Origin: Alphaproteobacteria bacterium
Lineage (GTDB): Bacteria; Myxococcota_A; UBA796; CAJQPC01
Direction: 5' to 3'
Length of the DNA: 64,000 nt
NCBI GenBank assembly: GCA_020632795.1
Contig: JACKEV010000008.1
Location: forward strand, 310,001 to 374,000
Shown here piece after piece: positions 42,580-51,129 of this stretch (its first letter is position 1; each line of letters begins with the position of its first letter). The notes under the pieces were generated by a model. That model was not told the DNA's origin. It made no database searches and saw only the letters and a list, made by a program, of their open reading frames with translations. A program made the translations under genes and the position numbers.

Positions 42580-43628
42580 GGCGCCTCCAGCCTCACGGGC
42601 CGCCCGGCGTAGAGCAGCGAGACCCCGGCGGTCACGACCACCGCCCCGGAGTCGACGCCCTCGACCACGATGCGGTCCTCGCCGGTCAGCGCGCCGGTGG
42701 TGATGTCCACGCGGCGCACCTTGCCCTGCTCGCCCTCGGTCCGGTCGACGACCCACACGAAGCGGCCGGTGGTGTCCTCGGCCAGAGCGGAGAGGGGCAG
42801 CTCGATGCGGCGCTCGTCCGTCTCCTCGACCAGCAGGTCCACCTCGGCGACCATGCCCGGCCGCACCCGCGGATCCATCTCGGCCAGCTCGACGGTGACC
42901 GGGAACGAGGAGCCCTGGCCCGTCACGCTCAGCTCGGTGATGCGCGCCGGCAGCGGGTCCGCGGACAGCTCGGGGAAGCGCACGGTGGCCGCGTCGCCCT
43001 CCTCCAGCCGGTCGATCCAGACCGAGGGCACCGCGACGGTGACCTGCAGCTCCTGCTCGGGGGTGAGGATGACGACCGGGGTGCCGGCGCCCACGTTCTC
43101 GCGGGTCTCCACCAGGACCTTGGCCACCGCGCCGTCCCGGTTGGCGGTGAGCACGGCGTTGGCCTGCTGCTCCTTGGCCAGGGCGTGCTGGCGGCTGGCC
43201 GAGGACACCTGGGCGCGGGCGCTGTCGAACTGGGCGCGGGCGGCCTCGACGTCGGCGGCGGAGGCGTTGCCGTTGAGGTAGAGGGCCTCGGCGCGGTCGA
43301 GGGTCTGCTTCGCCAGGGTGCGGCTGGCGCTGGCCTGGGCGAGGGCGGCCTGGGCCTGCTCGACCTGGAGGCGGAGCTGGGTGTCGTCGAGACGGGCCAG
43401 CTCCTGGCCGGCGGTGACCCGCTCCCCGACGCGCACCTGGATGGACTCGACCGTGCCGCCGACCGCGAAGGAGAGGGTGGTCTGGTCCCCCGCCTCGGCG
43501 GTGCCGCTGAACGTGCCGCGCAGGGCGCCGCCGACCTCAGCGACCACCTCGGTGCGGACCGGGCGGACGACCGGCTCAGTGGAGGCCACCTCGCCGCCTG
43601 AACAGGCCGCGAACAACCAGAGGATCAT
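42576..43628 (-). CDS. Membrane-fusion (HlyD/AcrA-type) lipoprotein
   Basis: 350 residues. The short signal MILWLFAACSGG has a lipobox-like FAAC, as in AcrA-type adaptors. Lipoyl-like half-motifs flank a coiled-coil hairpin: VESIQVRVGERVTAGQELAR, the coiled region with QVEQAQAALAQASASRTLAK, and ANRDGAVAKVLVETRENVGA; a beta-barrel and membrane-proximal domain follow (RVRPGMVAEVDLLVEE). It links the RND pump to the TolC-like channel. Four-base overlaps on both sides make the operon fully coupled. Confidence 0.93.
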   Translation of the reverse strand: MILWLFAACSGGEVASTEPVVRPVRTEVVAEVGGALRGTFSGTAEAGDQTTLSFAVGGTVESIQVRVGERVTAGQELARLDDTQLRLQVEQAQAALAQASASRTLAKQTLDRAEALYLNGNASAADVEAARAQFDSARAQVSSASRQHALAKEQQANAVLTANRDGAVAKVLVETRENVGAGTPVVILTPEQELQVTVAVPSVWIDRLEEGDAATVRFPELSADPLPARITELSVTGQGSSFPVTVELAEMDPRVRPGMVAEVDLLVEETDERRIELPLSALAEDTTGRFVWVVDRTEGEQGKVRRVDITTGALTGEDRIVVEGVDSGAVVVTAGVSLLYAGRPVRLEAP

Positions 43629-45811
43629 GGGGACTGCTCCATCAGGGCGCCGACCCGGGCCCGCAGATCGTCAGGGGCGCCGGGGCGGGAGGGGGTGGGG
43701 AGGGCGCCAGCGACGTACAGCACGTCGAAGAGGCTCTGCAGCGCCTGGTAGCTCGCGTCGGTGGCGCTGATCTCGGCCTGCAGCGATGAGGTGCGGGCCT
43801 CGGTCACCATGGTCTGGGCCGCCGCCCCCCGGGCGTAGGCGTCCAGCGCGGCGGACAGGGTGCGCTGCACCGCCTCGACCTGGGCCTGGCCCAGCTCCGC
43901 GCGAACGGAGGTGGCGTAGGCCTGGTTGACGGCGTCGGCGGCCTGGGCATTCACCGCCTGCCGGGCGGCTTCGCGCTTGCGCTCGGTGGCGGCGAGGTCC
44001 AGCTCGGCCTCGGCCTGGTCGGCCCGCCGGGAGCCGCCGCTGTACAGGGGCACGGTGGCCACGACCCCGGCGGTCCAGTAGAAGCCGGCGGGGTAGAGGT
44101 CGAACGTGAGCGCCCCCATGCCCGGGATCTCCAGCGCCGGGGTCTCGCTCTGGTAGAGGTAGCGGTTGAGGCTGACCTCGGCGCCCACGGTGGGCATGAA
44201 GTACGCCCGCTTCGTGGCCTTGGCGTAGCGATCCTGGGCGGCGATCAGGGCGTCGAGCTGGTCGAGGGTGGGGGAGAACTCCTCGCTTGCGGCGGCGACC
44301 GCCACCCGCAGGCGGGCCAGCTCGTTGGGGGTGCGCATGGATCTCGACAGCACCACCTTGTCCTGGGCGACCGGCTGGGGGCGGAACGCGCGCTCGACCG
44401 GGGCGCCGCAGAGCTGGTTGACGATGATCATCGCCGAGAGCATGTCGGCCCAGGTAGACACCAGCGCGGCGCGGGCGCTGGCCTGCTCCGCCTCCCACCG
44501 GGCGACCTCGGTCTCGGCCACGTCGCCGACCCGCAGCCGGTCCCGGGCCACGGTCAGGCTGGCCTGCACCCGCTCCAGGTCCGCCCGCCGCACCTCCAGC
44601 AGCGCGGTGGTGCGCAGGAGCCCGATGTAGGCGGAGATGACGTTGTAGGCGAGGTCCTGTTCGGCGGCCTGCAGCTCGGAGATGCGGGCGCGGGTGAGGT
44701 CCCGCTGGATGCCCACGTTGGCCAGCGCGCTGTTGTCGAAGAGGAGCTGCTCCGCGGCCAGCTCGGCGGACACCGAGGTGGCCGGCTGGATGACGGAGAC
44801 GAGCTGCTTGTCGACCTGCACGCCGGTGGCGCTGAGGCTCAGGTCGGGCAGCCACACCGCGCGGGCCTGCCGCACGGCGGTGTCGTCCGCGCCCAGGCTG
44901 GCCCGGGTCGCGGCCAGGGAGGGGTTGTCGGCGAGGGCGTCGGTGAGGGCGTCCTCCAGGGTGAGCACCGGCCAGAGGTCCTCCCAGCCCACCAGATCGG
45001 CCTCGGCCATGATGTCGAAGGGCGGGGACAGGCCCAGCCGGGACATGCGCGCCGCGGAGAGCTGGAGGGTGCCGGGGGAGATCCGGGCGGACCGGGCGGC
45101 GGCGGGGCGCCCCGACTCGATGTCCACCAGGGCCAGGGCGAGGCGCCGGGCCAGGGGGGTGGCGCCGGACGCGGGCTGCACCACGGCGGTCGGGCCCAGC
45201 TCGAGGTCGGACATCAGCGCCAGGGAGGGCACCCCGGCCTCCGTCCAGGCGTCGAACAGGGCGCGCTGCTGGTCGCGGGTCAGGGTGGTCAGCGGCCCCA
45301 CGACCACCCCCTTCACCCCCTCGGGCAGCGGCAGCGGGGCGATCGCCGGGAGCGTGCCGGGGGGCATATGCCCGCTCTCGACCAGCTCCGCCGGGGCGAC
45401 CAGGGCCACCTCGCCGTCGACCAGGCGGGCCATCGTGTCCACGGCGAGCTGCAGGTCGACGTCCACGGTCAGGGCGAGCACGCCCTCGGGCGTGGGCTCC
45501 GGCCAGAGGTCGGCGGCGGCGATGACCGGGCGGGCCGGGTCCTTCAGCCCGCGCGCGGCCAGGGCCCCCAGCGGGCCGGCGGTGACCACCACCACCACGT
45601 CATCGGCCACGGCGGCGCGGTCCAGGTCGGCGCGCAGGCGGTCCAGCGAGGGGTCCCCGGCGTAGACCTGCGCGGGGTCAAGGGTCAGCTCGGAGCCGAG
45701 CAGGGTCAGCTCGGCGGCGAGGGCCTGGGCCATCGCGGGGTCCGGCTCCGGGCCGTCCAGAACGACGGCGATGGTCCCGGCCCAGGCTGCGGCGAGGAAG
45801 GCGAGCCACAT
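43625..45811 (-). CDS. TolC-family outer-membrane efflux protein fused to an N-terminal periplasmic-binding-like domain
   Basis: 728 residues, much longer than a normal TolC (about 430-500). A signal peptide (MWLAFLAAAWAG) precedes an extra domain (about 13-260) resembling ABC-type substrate-binding folds: VVVVVTAGPLGALAARGLKD, RPVIAAADLWPEPT, EVALVAPAELV, KGVVVGPLTTLTRDQ. The TolC part begins near 285 (LTLEDALTDALADNPSLAAT, then QARAVWLPDLSLSATGVQ), with coiled-coil repeats and VVATVPLYSGGSRRADQAEA. GAGAGG precedes the ATG. First gene of the four-gene export operon; the extra domain may recognise cargo in the periplasm. Confidence 0.85.
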   Translation of the reverse strand: MWLAFLAAAWAGTIAVVLDGPEPDPAMAQALAAELTLLGSELTLDPAQVYAGDPSLDRLRADLDRAAVADDVVVVVTAGPLGALAARGLKDPARPVIAAADLWPEPTPEGVLALTVDVDLQLAVDTMARLVDGEVALVAPAELVESGHMPPGTLPAIAPLPLPEGVKGVVVGPLTTLTRDQQRALFDAWTEAGVPSLALMSDLELGPTAVVQPASGATPLARRLALALVDIESGRPAAARSARISPGTLQLSAARMSRLGLSPPFDIMAEADLVGWEDLWPVLTLEDALTDALADNPSLAATRASLGADDTAVRQARAVWLPDLSLSATGVQVDKQLVSVIQPATSVSAELAAEQLLFDNSALANVGIQRDLTRARISELQAAEQDLAYNVISAYIGLLRTTALLEVRRADLERVQASLTVARDRLRVGDVAETEVARWEAEQASARAALVSTWADMLSAMIIVNQLCGAPVERAFRPQPVAQDKVVLSRSMRTPNELARLRVAVAAASEEFSPTLDQLDALIAAQDRYAKATKRAYFMPTVGAEVSLNRYLYQSETPALEIPGMGALTFDLYPAGFYWTAGVVATVPLYSGGSRRADQAEAELDLAATERKREAARQAVNAQAADAVNQAYATSVRAELGQAQVEAVQRTLSAALDAYARGAAAQTMVTEARTSSLQAEISATDASYQALQSLFDVLYVAGALPTPSRPGAPDDLRARVGALMEQSP

Positions 45812-45866
45812 CTCAGAGCCCTCTCAGGGGTGAGGGAGAGAGGGCCGTATACCACAGGTTCCGGGA

Positions 45867-48842
45867 TCAGCGTCGGGTGAGGGGGCGCCTCCGCAGGCCG
45901 ACGAGCCCCACGAGGCCCAGCAGGAGCCACGCCGCACCGCCCGGCGGGGTGGACGAAGCGCAGGTGCAGCCGGAGCCGCCGGTGGGCTTGCCGTCCACGC
46001 CGGTGTCGTCCGGGTCGTCGGTGTCGTCCACGATGACGCCGGTGTCGTCGCTGATCTCCTGGTCGTCGCTCGGGTCGAGCGGGTCGGTGCCCCGGTCGAC
46101 CTCCTCGCCGTCGGGCACGCCGCCGTCGTCGGTGTCGGCGTCGTTGGGGTCGGTGCCCAGCGTGTCCACCTCCTCGCCGTCCGAGAGCCCGTCGTCATCG
46201 GAGTCCGGGTCGAGCGGGTCGGTGGAGGTCTCGTCGATCTCCCGGGCGTCGGTCAGCCCGTCGCCGTCGGTGTCGGGGTTGAGCGGGTCGGTGCCGTACT
46301 CGTTGATCTCCTCGCCGTCGGTGAGGCCGTCGCCGTCGGTGTCGGGGTTGAGCGGGTCGGTCCCGTGGTCGTAGGCCTCCTCGCCGTCGAGCACGCCGTC
46401 GCCGTCGGTGTCGGGGTTGTCCGGGTCGGTGCCCAGCTCGTTCTCCTCGGCGTAGTCGCTCGCGCCGTCGCCGTCCCGGTCGGTGAGGTCGTCGGACGGG
46501 TCGAAGGGATCGGTCCCGTCGATGTTGACCTCCTGGCCGTCGGTGCGCCCGCCGTCGTCGGTGTCCGCGTCGAGGGGATCGGTGCCGGTCTCGTCGACCT
46601 CGCGGCCGTCGGTGAGGCCGTCAGCGTCGGTGTCGGGGTTGAGCGGGTCGGTCGCGGTCTCGTCGACCTCGCGGCCGTCGGTGAGGCCGTCGTCGTCGGT
46701 GTCGGCGTCGAGCGGGTCGGTGCCGATGTCGTTGACCTCCTCGCCGTCGGTGAGGCCGTCGCCGTCGGTGTCGGGGTTGAGGGGGTCGGAGCCGACGGTG
46801 ATCTCGTCGCCGTCGCTCAGGCCGTCGCCGTCGGTGTCGGGGTTGGTCGGGTCGGTGCCCTGGTCCACCTCATCGCCGTCGTCGAGGCCGTCGCCGTCGG
46901 TGTCGGGGTTGGTCGGGTCGGTGCCGCCGTCCACCTCGTCGCCGTCGTCGAGGCCGTCGCCGTCGGTGTCGGGGTTGGTCGGGTCGGTGCCCTGGTCCAC
47001 CTCGTCGCCGTCGTTGAGGCCGTCGCCGTCGGTGTCGGGGTTGTTGGGATCGGAGCCGTTGGCGGCCTCCTCGCAGTCGCCCAGGCCGTCGCCGTCCGCG
47101 TCGCCGGTCAGGGGGTCGGTGCCGTAGACGTTGACCTCGTCGCCGTCGGTGCAGCCGTCGCCGTCGGTGTCGGCGTTGAGGGGATCGGTGCCCCAGGTGT
47201 TCACCTCATCCCCGTCGTTGAGGCCGTCGCCGTCGGTGTCGGCGGACAGCGGATCCGTCCCGTAGTCGTCGACCTCCTGGTCGGAGAGGCCGTCGCCGTC
47301 GGTGTCGGGGTTGTTCGGGTCGGTGCCCAGGCGGATGACCTCGCGGTAGTCGTTGACCCCGTCACCGTCGGTGTCCCGGTTGTTCGGGTCGGAGCCCCAG
47401 GTGTTGACCTCCTCGCCGTCGGTGAGCCGGTCGCCGTCGGTGTCGCTGTTGGTCGGGTCGGTGCCGTGGACGTTGATCTCGTCACCGTCGGAGAGGCCGT
47501 CGCCGTCGGTGTCGCTGCTGGTGGGGTCGGTGCCGTGTGTGTTGACCTCGTCGCCGTCATCGAGGCCGTCGGTGTCGGTGTCGGCGTCGGTGGGATCGGA
47601 GCCCCAGGTGTTGACCTCGTCGCCGTCGGTGAGGCCGTCGCCGTCGGTGTCGGTGTTGAGGGGGTCGGAGCCCCAGGTGTCGACCTCGTCGCCGTCGGTG
47701 AGGCCGTCGCCGTCGGTGTCGGGGTCGTTGGGGTCGGTGGCGTGGGTGTTGACCTCGTCGCCGTCGTCGAGGCCGTCGCCGTCGGTGTCGGGGTCGAAGG
47801 GGTCGGTGTTGGTGGTGTTGACCTCGACGTCGTCGTCCAGCCCGTCGCCGTCGCTGTCGACGCCGCTGTCGACGCCGTCGCAGTCCTGGTCGATACCGTC
47901 GGCGGGGATCTCGGTGGCTCCGGGGTAGACGCTGGCGTCGGTGGGGTCGCAGTCCCCGTCCGACGAGAGGAAGCCGTCGCCGTCGAAGTCGTTCTGGCCG
48001 CTGGCGTCGATGCCCACGCCGCCGTCGGTGGCGTTGGCCGGGCCGCTGCCCCCGCTGACATCCACGGCGCAGAGGGCGCCGCTGGTGTCGTAGAACTGCT
48101 TGACCACCCCACCGCCGCCGCCGCCGCCAGCGTCGTCGATCTGGCCGCCGCTGCCGCCCACCGCCGTGATGGTCCCGGAGCAGTTGAGCACGTCGGCGAT
48201 GAGCAGCACGCCGCCGCCGGCCCCGCCGCCGGTGGCGTCGTTGTTGGGGATGGTGCCGTTGTCGCCGTTGGTGACGATGGCGCCGGCCATGTCGATGGTG
48301 TCGGCGATGAGGGTGATGCTGCCGCCGCCGTTGGCGCCGGAGCCGCCGCTGTCGCCGTCCGCCGCGCCGCCCGCGCCGCCGGCCGAGCCCATGTCGACGC
48401 TGAGGCTGGTGCTGTCGCCGTAGGCGGTCCCACCCTGGCCGTCGGGAGTGGCGTTGTTGTCGCCCACGCCGTCGCCGCCGTCACCGCCGTGGGCGCCGCC
48501 GCCGCCGGAGTCCTGGCAGCAGGAGCCGCCCTGGCCGCCGCCGGGGCCTTCGCCGTCGGCGTTGGTCTGGCCGCGGTAGCCCGCGCCGGTCGCCACGATG
48601 GAGGAGGTGGCGTCAACCTGGATGTAGCCGGCCTCCAGGGAGACCGTGCCGGTGGTGCCGCCGCCGCTGTAGTCGGTGACGACGAGGACGCCGCCGTTGA
48701 TCACGTAGATGTTGTCGTAGCTCTGGGTGCCGTCGAGGGTCGACGTGGTCGCGTCGACGGTGAGGTCCACCGCGAGGGCAGGGGACGACAGCAGGCCGGC
48801 GAGGGCCACGCCAAGGACACCGAGGGGCAGGCTCGGACGCAT
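45867..48842 (-). CDS. Large TSP3/EF-hand-like calcium-repeat protein with MYXO-CTERM tail
   Basis: 991 residues; GGAGG seven bases before ATG. A signal peptide (VALAGLLSSPALA) leads to a Gly-rich, possibly beta-helical region (about 25-285) with SCCQDS, then a putative metal-binding MopE-like segment (DFDGDGFLSSDGDCDPTDAS), then about 26 Asp-rich repeats of 22-23 residues (TDPLNPDTDGDGLTDGEEIN type) and a threonine/aspartate linker. The end, TGGSGCTCASSTPPGG plus AAWLLLGLVGLVGLRRR, is a MYXO-CTERM signal. A calcium-stiffened surface stalk or adhesin is likely. Neighbouring export operon runs the same way but is 55 nt downstream. Confidence 0.9.
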   Translation of the reverse strand: MRPSLPLGVLGVALAGLLSSPALAVDLTVDATTSTLDGTQSYDNIYVINGGVLVVTDYSGGGTTGTVSLEAGYIQVDATSSIVATGAGYRGQTNADGEGPGGGQGGSCCQDSGGGGAHGGDGGDGVGDNNATPDGQGGTAYGDSTSLSVDMGSAGGAGGAADGDSGGSGANGGGSITLIADTIDMAGAIVTNGDNGTIPNNDATGGGAGGGVLLIADVLNCSGTITAVGGSGGQIDDAGGGGGGGVVKQFYDTSGALCAVDVSGGSGPANATDGGVGIDASGQNDFDGDGFLSSDGDCDPTDASVYPGATEIPADGIDQDCDGVDSGVDSDGDGLDDDVEVNTTNTDPFDPDTDGDGLDDGDEVNTHATDPNDPDTDGDGLTDGDEVDTWGSDPLNTDTDGDGLTDGDEVNTWGSDPTDADTDTDGLDDGDEVNTHGTDPTSSDTDGDGLSDGDEINVHGTDPTNSDTDGDRLTDGEEVNTWGSDPNNRDTDGDGVNDYREVIRLGTDPNNPDTDGDGLSDQEVDDYGTDPLSADTDGDGLNDGDEVNTWGTDPLNADTDGDGCTDGDEVNVYGTDPLTGDADGDGLGDCEEAANGSDPNNPDTDGDGLNDGDEVDQGTDPTNPDTDGDGLDDGDEVDGGTDPTNPDTDGDGLDDGDEVDQGTDPTNPDTDGDGLSDGDEITVGSDPLNPDTDGDGLTDGEEVNDIGTDPLDADTDDDGLTDGREVDETATDPLNPDTDADGLTDGREVDETGTDPLDADTDDGGRTDGQEVNIDGTDPFDPSDDLTDRDGDGASDYAEENELGTDPDNPDTDGDGVLDGEEAYDHGTDPLNPDTDGDGLTDGEEINEYGTDPLNPDTDGDGLTDAREIDETSTDPLDPDSDDDGLSDGEEVDTLGTDPNDADTDDGGVPDGEEVDRGTDPLDPSDDQEISDDTGVIVDDTDDPDDTGVDGKPTGGSGCTCASSTPPGGAAWLLLGLVGLVGLRRRPLTRR
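46060..47880 (-). repeat. About 26 tandem coding repeats of 66-69 bp
   Basis: Each unit encodes a calcium-loop motif DxDxDGLxDGxE with the joint TDPxxPDTDGDGL. Units differ at several bases and in length (22 or 23 codons, one longer variant with DLTDRDGDGASDY), so the array is old rather than freshly expanded. It is in frame throughout. Confidence 0.85.
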
Positions 48843-48905
48843 TCGTTCACCTCCAAGGCGGCTACGGTAGCATCTTCCAGCCCGCCCTGGCGGCCAGGAT
48901 CCGGC

Positions 48906-48911
48906 TATGGT
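48906..48911 (+). promoter_or_regulatory. Candidate leaderless -10 element TATGGT
   Basis: TATGGT fits TANNNT and lies 7 nt before the ATG at 48919. It overlaps an earlier in-frame ATG (48907), which argues that the later ATG is the true start. No Shine-Dalgarno or -35 sequence is visible. Confidence 0.4.
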
Positions 48912-48918
48912 GGGCTAC

Positions 48919-49419
48919 ATGATGACGTGGCGCTGGCTCCTGCTCGTCCTCCTCGCCCCCGGCTGCGGCGAGAAAGAGTACACCGTCGACGAGCTGTGCG
49001 CGGGCGAGGGGCCCGTCGAGATGACCCTGGGCCCCGGCACCGGCGACGGCTTCACCCCCTTCGTCGAGGGTGAGGAGGTCGACATCGCGATCGCCCCCCA
49101 GGGCGGCTACGGCATCGAGGTACGGGCCTCCACCCTGGGCCTGCTCACCAACCGGCGGGTCCAGGTCACGGTCAGCTCCTACTGGGGAGACGAGACCACC
49201 GGAACCTTCCTGTGGGGGGCCCAGCCGCTCTACTGCATGGAGGACGGCGCGGGCCTGATGTGGGGGGTCGTCGTGCCCTTCGACCCCGAGCTGTTCCCGA
49301 CGGTCGAGGATCTGGCGGTCCTGGACGGCGAGCGGGTCACCCTGGAGCTGGTCGCCGTGGATGAGGAGGGCGACCAGGCGGTGGGCCAGGTCGAGGTCAT
49401 CGTCCGCGTCCAGGAGTGA
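48919..49419 (+). CDS. Small lipoprotein of unknown function
   Basis: 166 residues from ATG 48919 (ATG 48907 and 48922 are also in frame). MMTWRWLLLVLLAPGCGEKE has a lipobox-like APGC. The mature protein looks like a single immunoglobulin-like beta domain: EVDIAIAPQGGYGIEVRAST, VQVTVSSYWGDETTGTFLWG, ERVTLELVAVDEEGDQAVGQ and a final VEVIVRVQE, with one Cys pair (ELCAGE, LYCMED). No family recognised. Its 3' end overlaps the convergent NTP-transferase gene by 23 bp. Confidence 0.7.
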   Translation: MMTWRWLLLVLLAPGCGEKEYTVDELCAGEGPVEMTLGPGTGDGFTPFVEGEEVDIAIAPQGGYGIEVRASTLGLLTNRRVQVTVSSYWGDETTGTFLWGAQPLYCMEDGAGLMWGVVVPFDPELFPTVEDLAVLDGERVTLELVAVDEEGDQAVGQVEVIVRVQE

Positions 49420-49993
49420 TCCAGGCGGCCCACTCCTCGGGCCGGTTGAGGTTCAGCGTCGCGTCCGGCGTGTCGGACTGGACGCAGGTCGCGTCCTTGA
49501 GCAGGGCCCGCAGGCCCTCCGCGGGCGGCGGCCCCTCCCGCAGCGCGGCGAGCTGAGCGGGCCCCAGGCAGACCGGGTGACCGGGGGTGTCCTGCCAGCA
49601 CAGCACCGCCGGGGCGGGGGCGGCGAGCAGCCGGGCCAGCGCGGCGCTGGAGGGCGGCGGCACGTCCACCGGCGAGACCACCGCCCGGGTGACGGCGGGG
49701 GGCAGCGCCCGGACCGCCAGCGCCAGGGAGTCCACCGGACCGGTGTCGGCCCACCGAGGGTTGACCACCAGCCGTTCGTCCTCCCCGAGCAGCGCGGCCA
49801 GCGGCGCCACCACCGCCCCGGCCACCACCAGCCGGGGGGCGCAGCGCTCGGCCAGGCGGTCCAGCCAGGCCCGCGCCAGGGGGCGCCCGTCGGGCAGCGA
49901 AAGCAGGGCCTTGGGTTGCCCCATGCGGGTGGAGCCCCCCGCGGCGAGCAGCACGGCGGCCGGCACGTTTTCAGGTTGTGGATGAAGGTACAT
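49397..49993 (-). CDS. MobA/MocA-like nucleotidyltransferase
   Basis: 198 residues. AAVLLAAGGSTRMGQPKALL is the NTP-binding signature of the MobA-like NTP-transferase family; VVNPRWADTGPVDSLALAVR and VVSPVDVPPPSSAAL (the PxDxP motif with metal-binding Asp) complete it, and TPGHPVCLG is the substrate loop. This fits MocA/MobA-type enzymes that add CMP or GMP to molybdopterin, but other acceptors are possible. Start is uncertain: ATG 49993, or GTG 49966, which would leave the upstream DnaA-box-like sequence outside the gene. Neither has a good ribosome-binding site. Confidence 0.85.
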   Translation of the reverse strand: MYLHPQPENVPAAVLLAAGGSTRMGQPKALLSLPDGRPLARAWLDRLAERCAPRLVVAGAVVAPLAALLGEDERLVVNPRWADTGPVDSLALAVRALPPAVTRAVVSPVDVPPPSSAALARLLAAPAPAVLCWQDTPGHPVCLGPAQLAALREGPPPAEGLRALLKDATCVQSDTPDATLNLNRPEEWAAWITPGRGR

Positions 49994-50200
49994 AAGACAG
50001 ATCCAAATCTACCACATAGAATTATGAAAACAATGGATTAACGATTGAATTCCAATCAGTTGCGTCTCGGATCGCGAAGCCTGGCCTGGGGATTCATCCC
50101 CATCTCCTGTGGATGACCCTGTGGACAACCCTGGGGAGGACCCCCCAGGATCGCTATCTGTGGGGCGCGTCAGCAGAGTGTTCAATTTTTGCGCAGTGCC
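49977..50200. other. AT-rich island with DnaA-box-like sequences, candidate replication origin
   Basis: TGTGGATGA occurs at 49977 and 50108, and TGTGGACAA at 50120, all in one orientation; each differs from TGTGGATAA (TTATCCACA reversed) by one base. Between them the 60 bases from 49981 have about 32% GC against roughly 70% around. Hairpins at 50088-50101 (GGGGAT/ATCCCC) and 50130-50149 (CCTGGGG/CCCCAGG) follow. The 299-bp interval 49994-50292 holds no convincing gene. DnaA boxes next to an AT-rich stretch is the layout of oriC, but dnaA, dnaN, rpmH or gid genes are not here, so a regulatory role remains possible. Confidence 0.45.
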
Positions 50201-50292
50201 CTGGAGCCGTCACATGTGAACCTTCCCGAGGCGGCCGCGCACCAGAGAGACGACCCGGTGCAGACCGCACCCGCTGAGGTTATCCCGCTGCC

Positions 50293-51129
50293 ATGCGCTG
50301 GCTCCTGCCCGTCCCTGCCCTGGCCCTGCTCGTCAGCTGCGCGAGCCTCCCCCGCGTGGGATCCTTCCCGGACACGCCGCTGATGTGGCAGTTCGAGGTC
50401 ACCGGCACCTTCACCACCCACGCGGTGGACGCCGACGGCGCGCCCTTCGCGCTGCCCTCCGAGCTGGTGGAGAGCACCCTGTCCCTCAAGGGGCTGGTGT
50501 CCCAGACCTTCGCCCGCGACTTCCGCGACACCTCCACCGGGACCCTCGTGCGCTTCCACCAGGTGGAGATGGCCGAGTCCCCCGAGGGCCCCTGGCGGCG
50601 CTCCGAGCTGTCCGACCGCAGCGTCGAGATGCGCACCTTCGAGAGCGAGATCCTCGACATCTACGAGGTCAGCCACCTCGCCGGGGCCCCCCGGTATGGC
50701 GACGTCTTCGACCTGCTCTTCCCCGTGATCTCGCCGGTCGTGCCCCGGGTGGGGCGGGGCGAGGAGGCCTGGCGCCGGGCGAGCTGGCCGTTCAAGCTCC
50801 AGCGGGGCCAGGACATCCGCACGACCATGACCGCGACCTGGCGCAACGAGGGCTTCGAAGGCACCGACCAGGGGCGCACGGTCACGGTCTCCTACGACGG
50901 CGTGCTGGAGGGGCGCGGCCAGGACATCCAACACACCGCTCAGCTCACCTTGACCGGCGCCGTCGACGGCGAGGTCCGCCTGCGCACCTCGGACGCCGCG
51001 ATGGTCGCCCACCGCTTCGACTGGACCCGCACCGTGGAGATGCGGTTCGGCGACGGCGGCGGGGTGCTCACCCAGGACCAGCACTTCGTCGGTCGGGTCT
51101 CGTTGGCCGACGGGGAGGTGCCGCCGTGA
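50293..51129 (+). CDS. Lipoprotein of unknown function
   Basis: 278 residues. MRWLLPVPALALLVSCASLP has lipobox LVSC. The rest is beta-rich with alternating strands (WQFEVTGTFTTHAVDADGAP, TVTVSYDGVLEGRGQDIQHT, FDWTRTVEMRFGDGGGVLTQ) and no Cys, suggesting an open beta-sheet lipid- or ligand-binding fold. GAGG is 15 bases upstream, rather far. It is coupled to the AgmX-like gene by GTGA overlap, so the two are likely partners in the envelope. Family not recognised. Confidence 0.7.
   Translation: MRWLLPVPALALLVSCASLPRVGSFPDTPLMWQFEVTGTFTTHAVDADGAPFALPSELVESTLSLKGLVSQTFARDFRDTSTGTLVRFHQVEMAESPEGPWRRSELSDRSVEMRTFESEILDIYEVSHLAGAPRYGDVFDLLFPVISPVVPRVGRGEEAWRRASWPFKLQRGQDIRTTMTATWRNEGFEGTDQGRTVTVSYDGVLEGRGQDIQHTAQLTLTGAVDGEVRLRTSDAAMVAHRFDWTRTVEMRFGDGGGVLTQDQHFVGRVSLADGEVPP

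Noticed and set aside
39770..42612. Large alternative frames on both strands over the RND pump gene
   Set aside because: Composition is Gly/Arg/Ala or His/Gln-rich without motifs; the RND reading is complete and of normal length.
46060..47880. Short regular repeats that could suggest a CRISPR array
   Set aside because: Units are 66-69 bp, contiguous without unique spacers, diverged, and in frame as calcium-loop motifs.
48907..48918. ATG 48907 as start of the small lipoprotein
   Set aside because: It overlaps the TATGGT element whose spacing fits a transcript starting at 48919, and the signal peptide is more typical from 48919; not fully excluded.
46365..49073. 902-codon plus-strand open frame opposite the TSP3 repeat gene
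   Set aside because: Its VAVGVGVERVG-like repeats are the antisense reading of the Asp-rich repeats; the minus strand has a signal peptide, ribosome-binding site and sorting tail.
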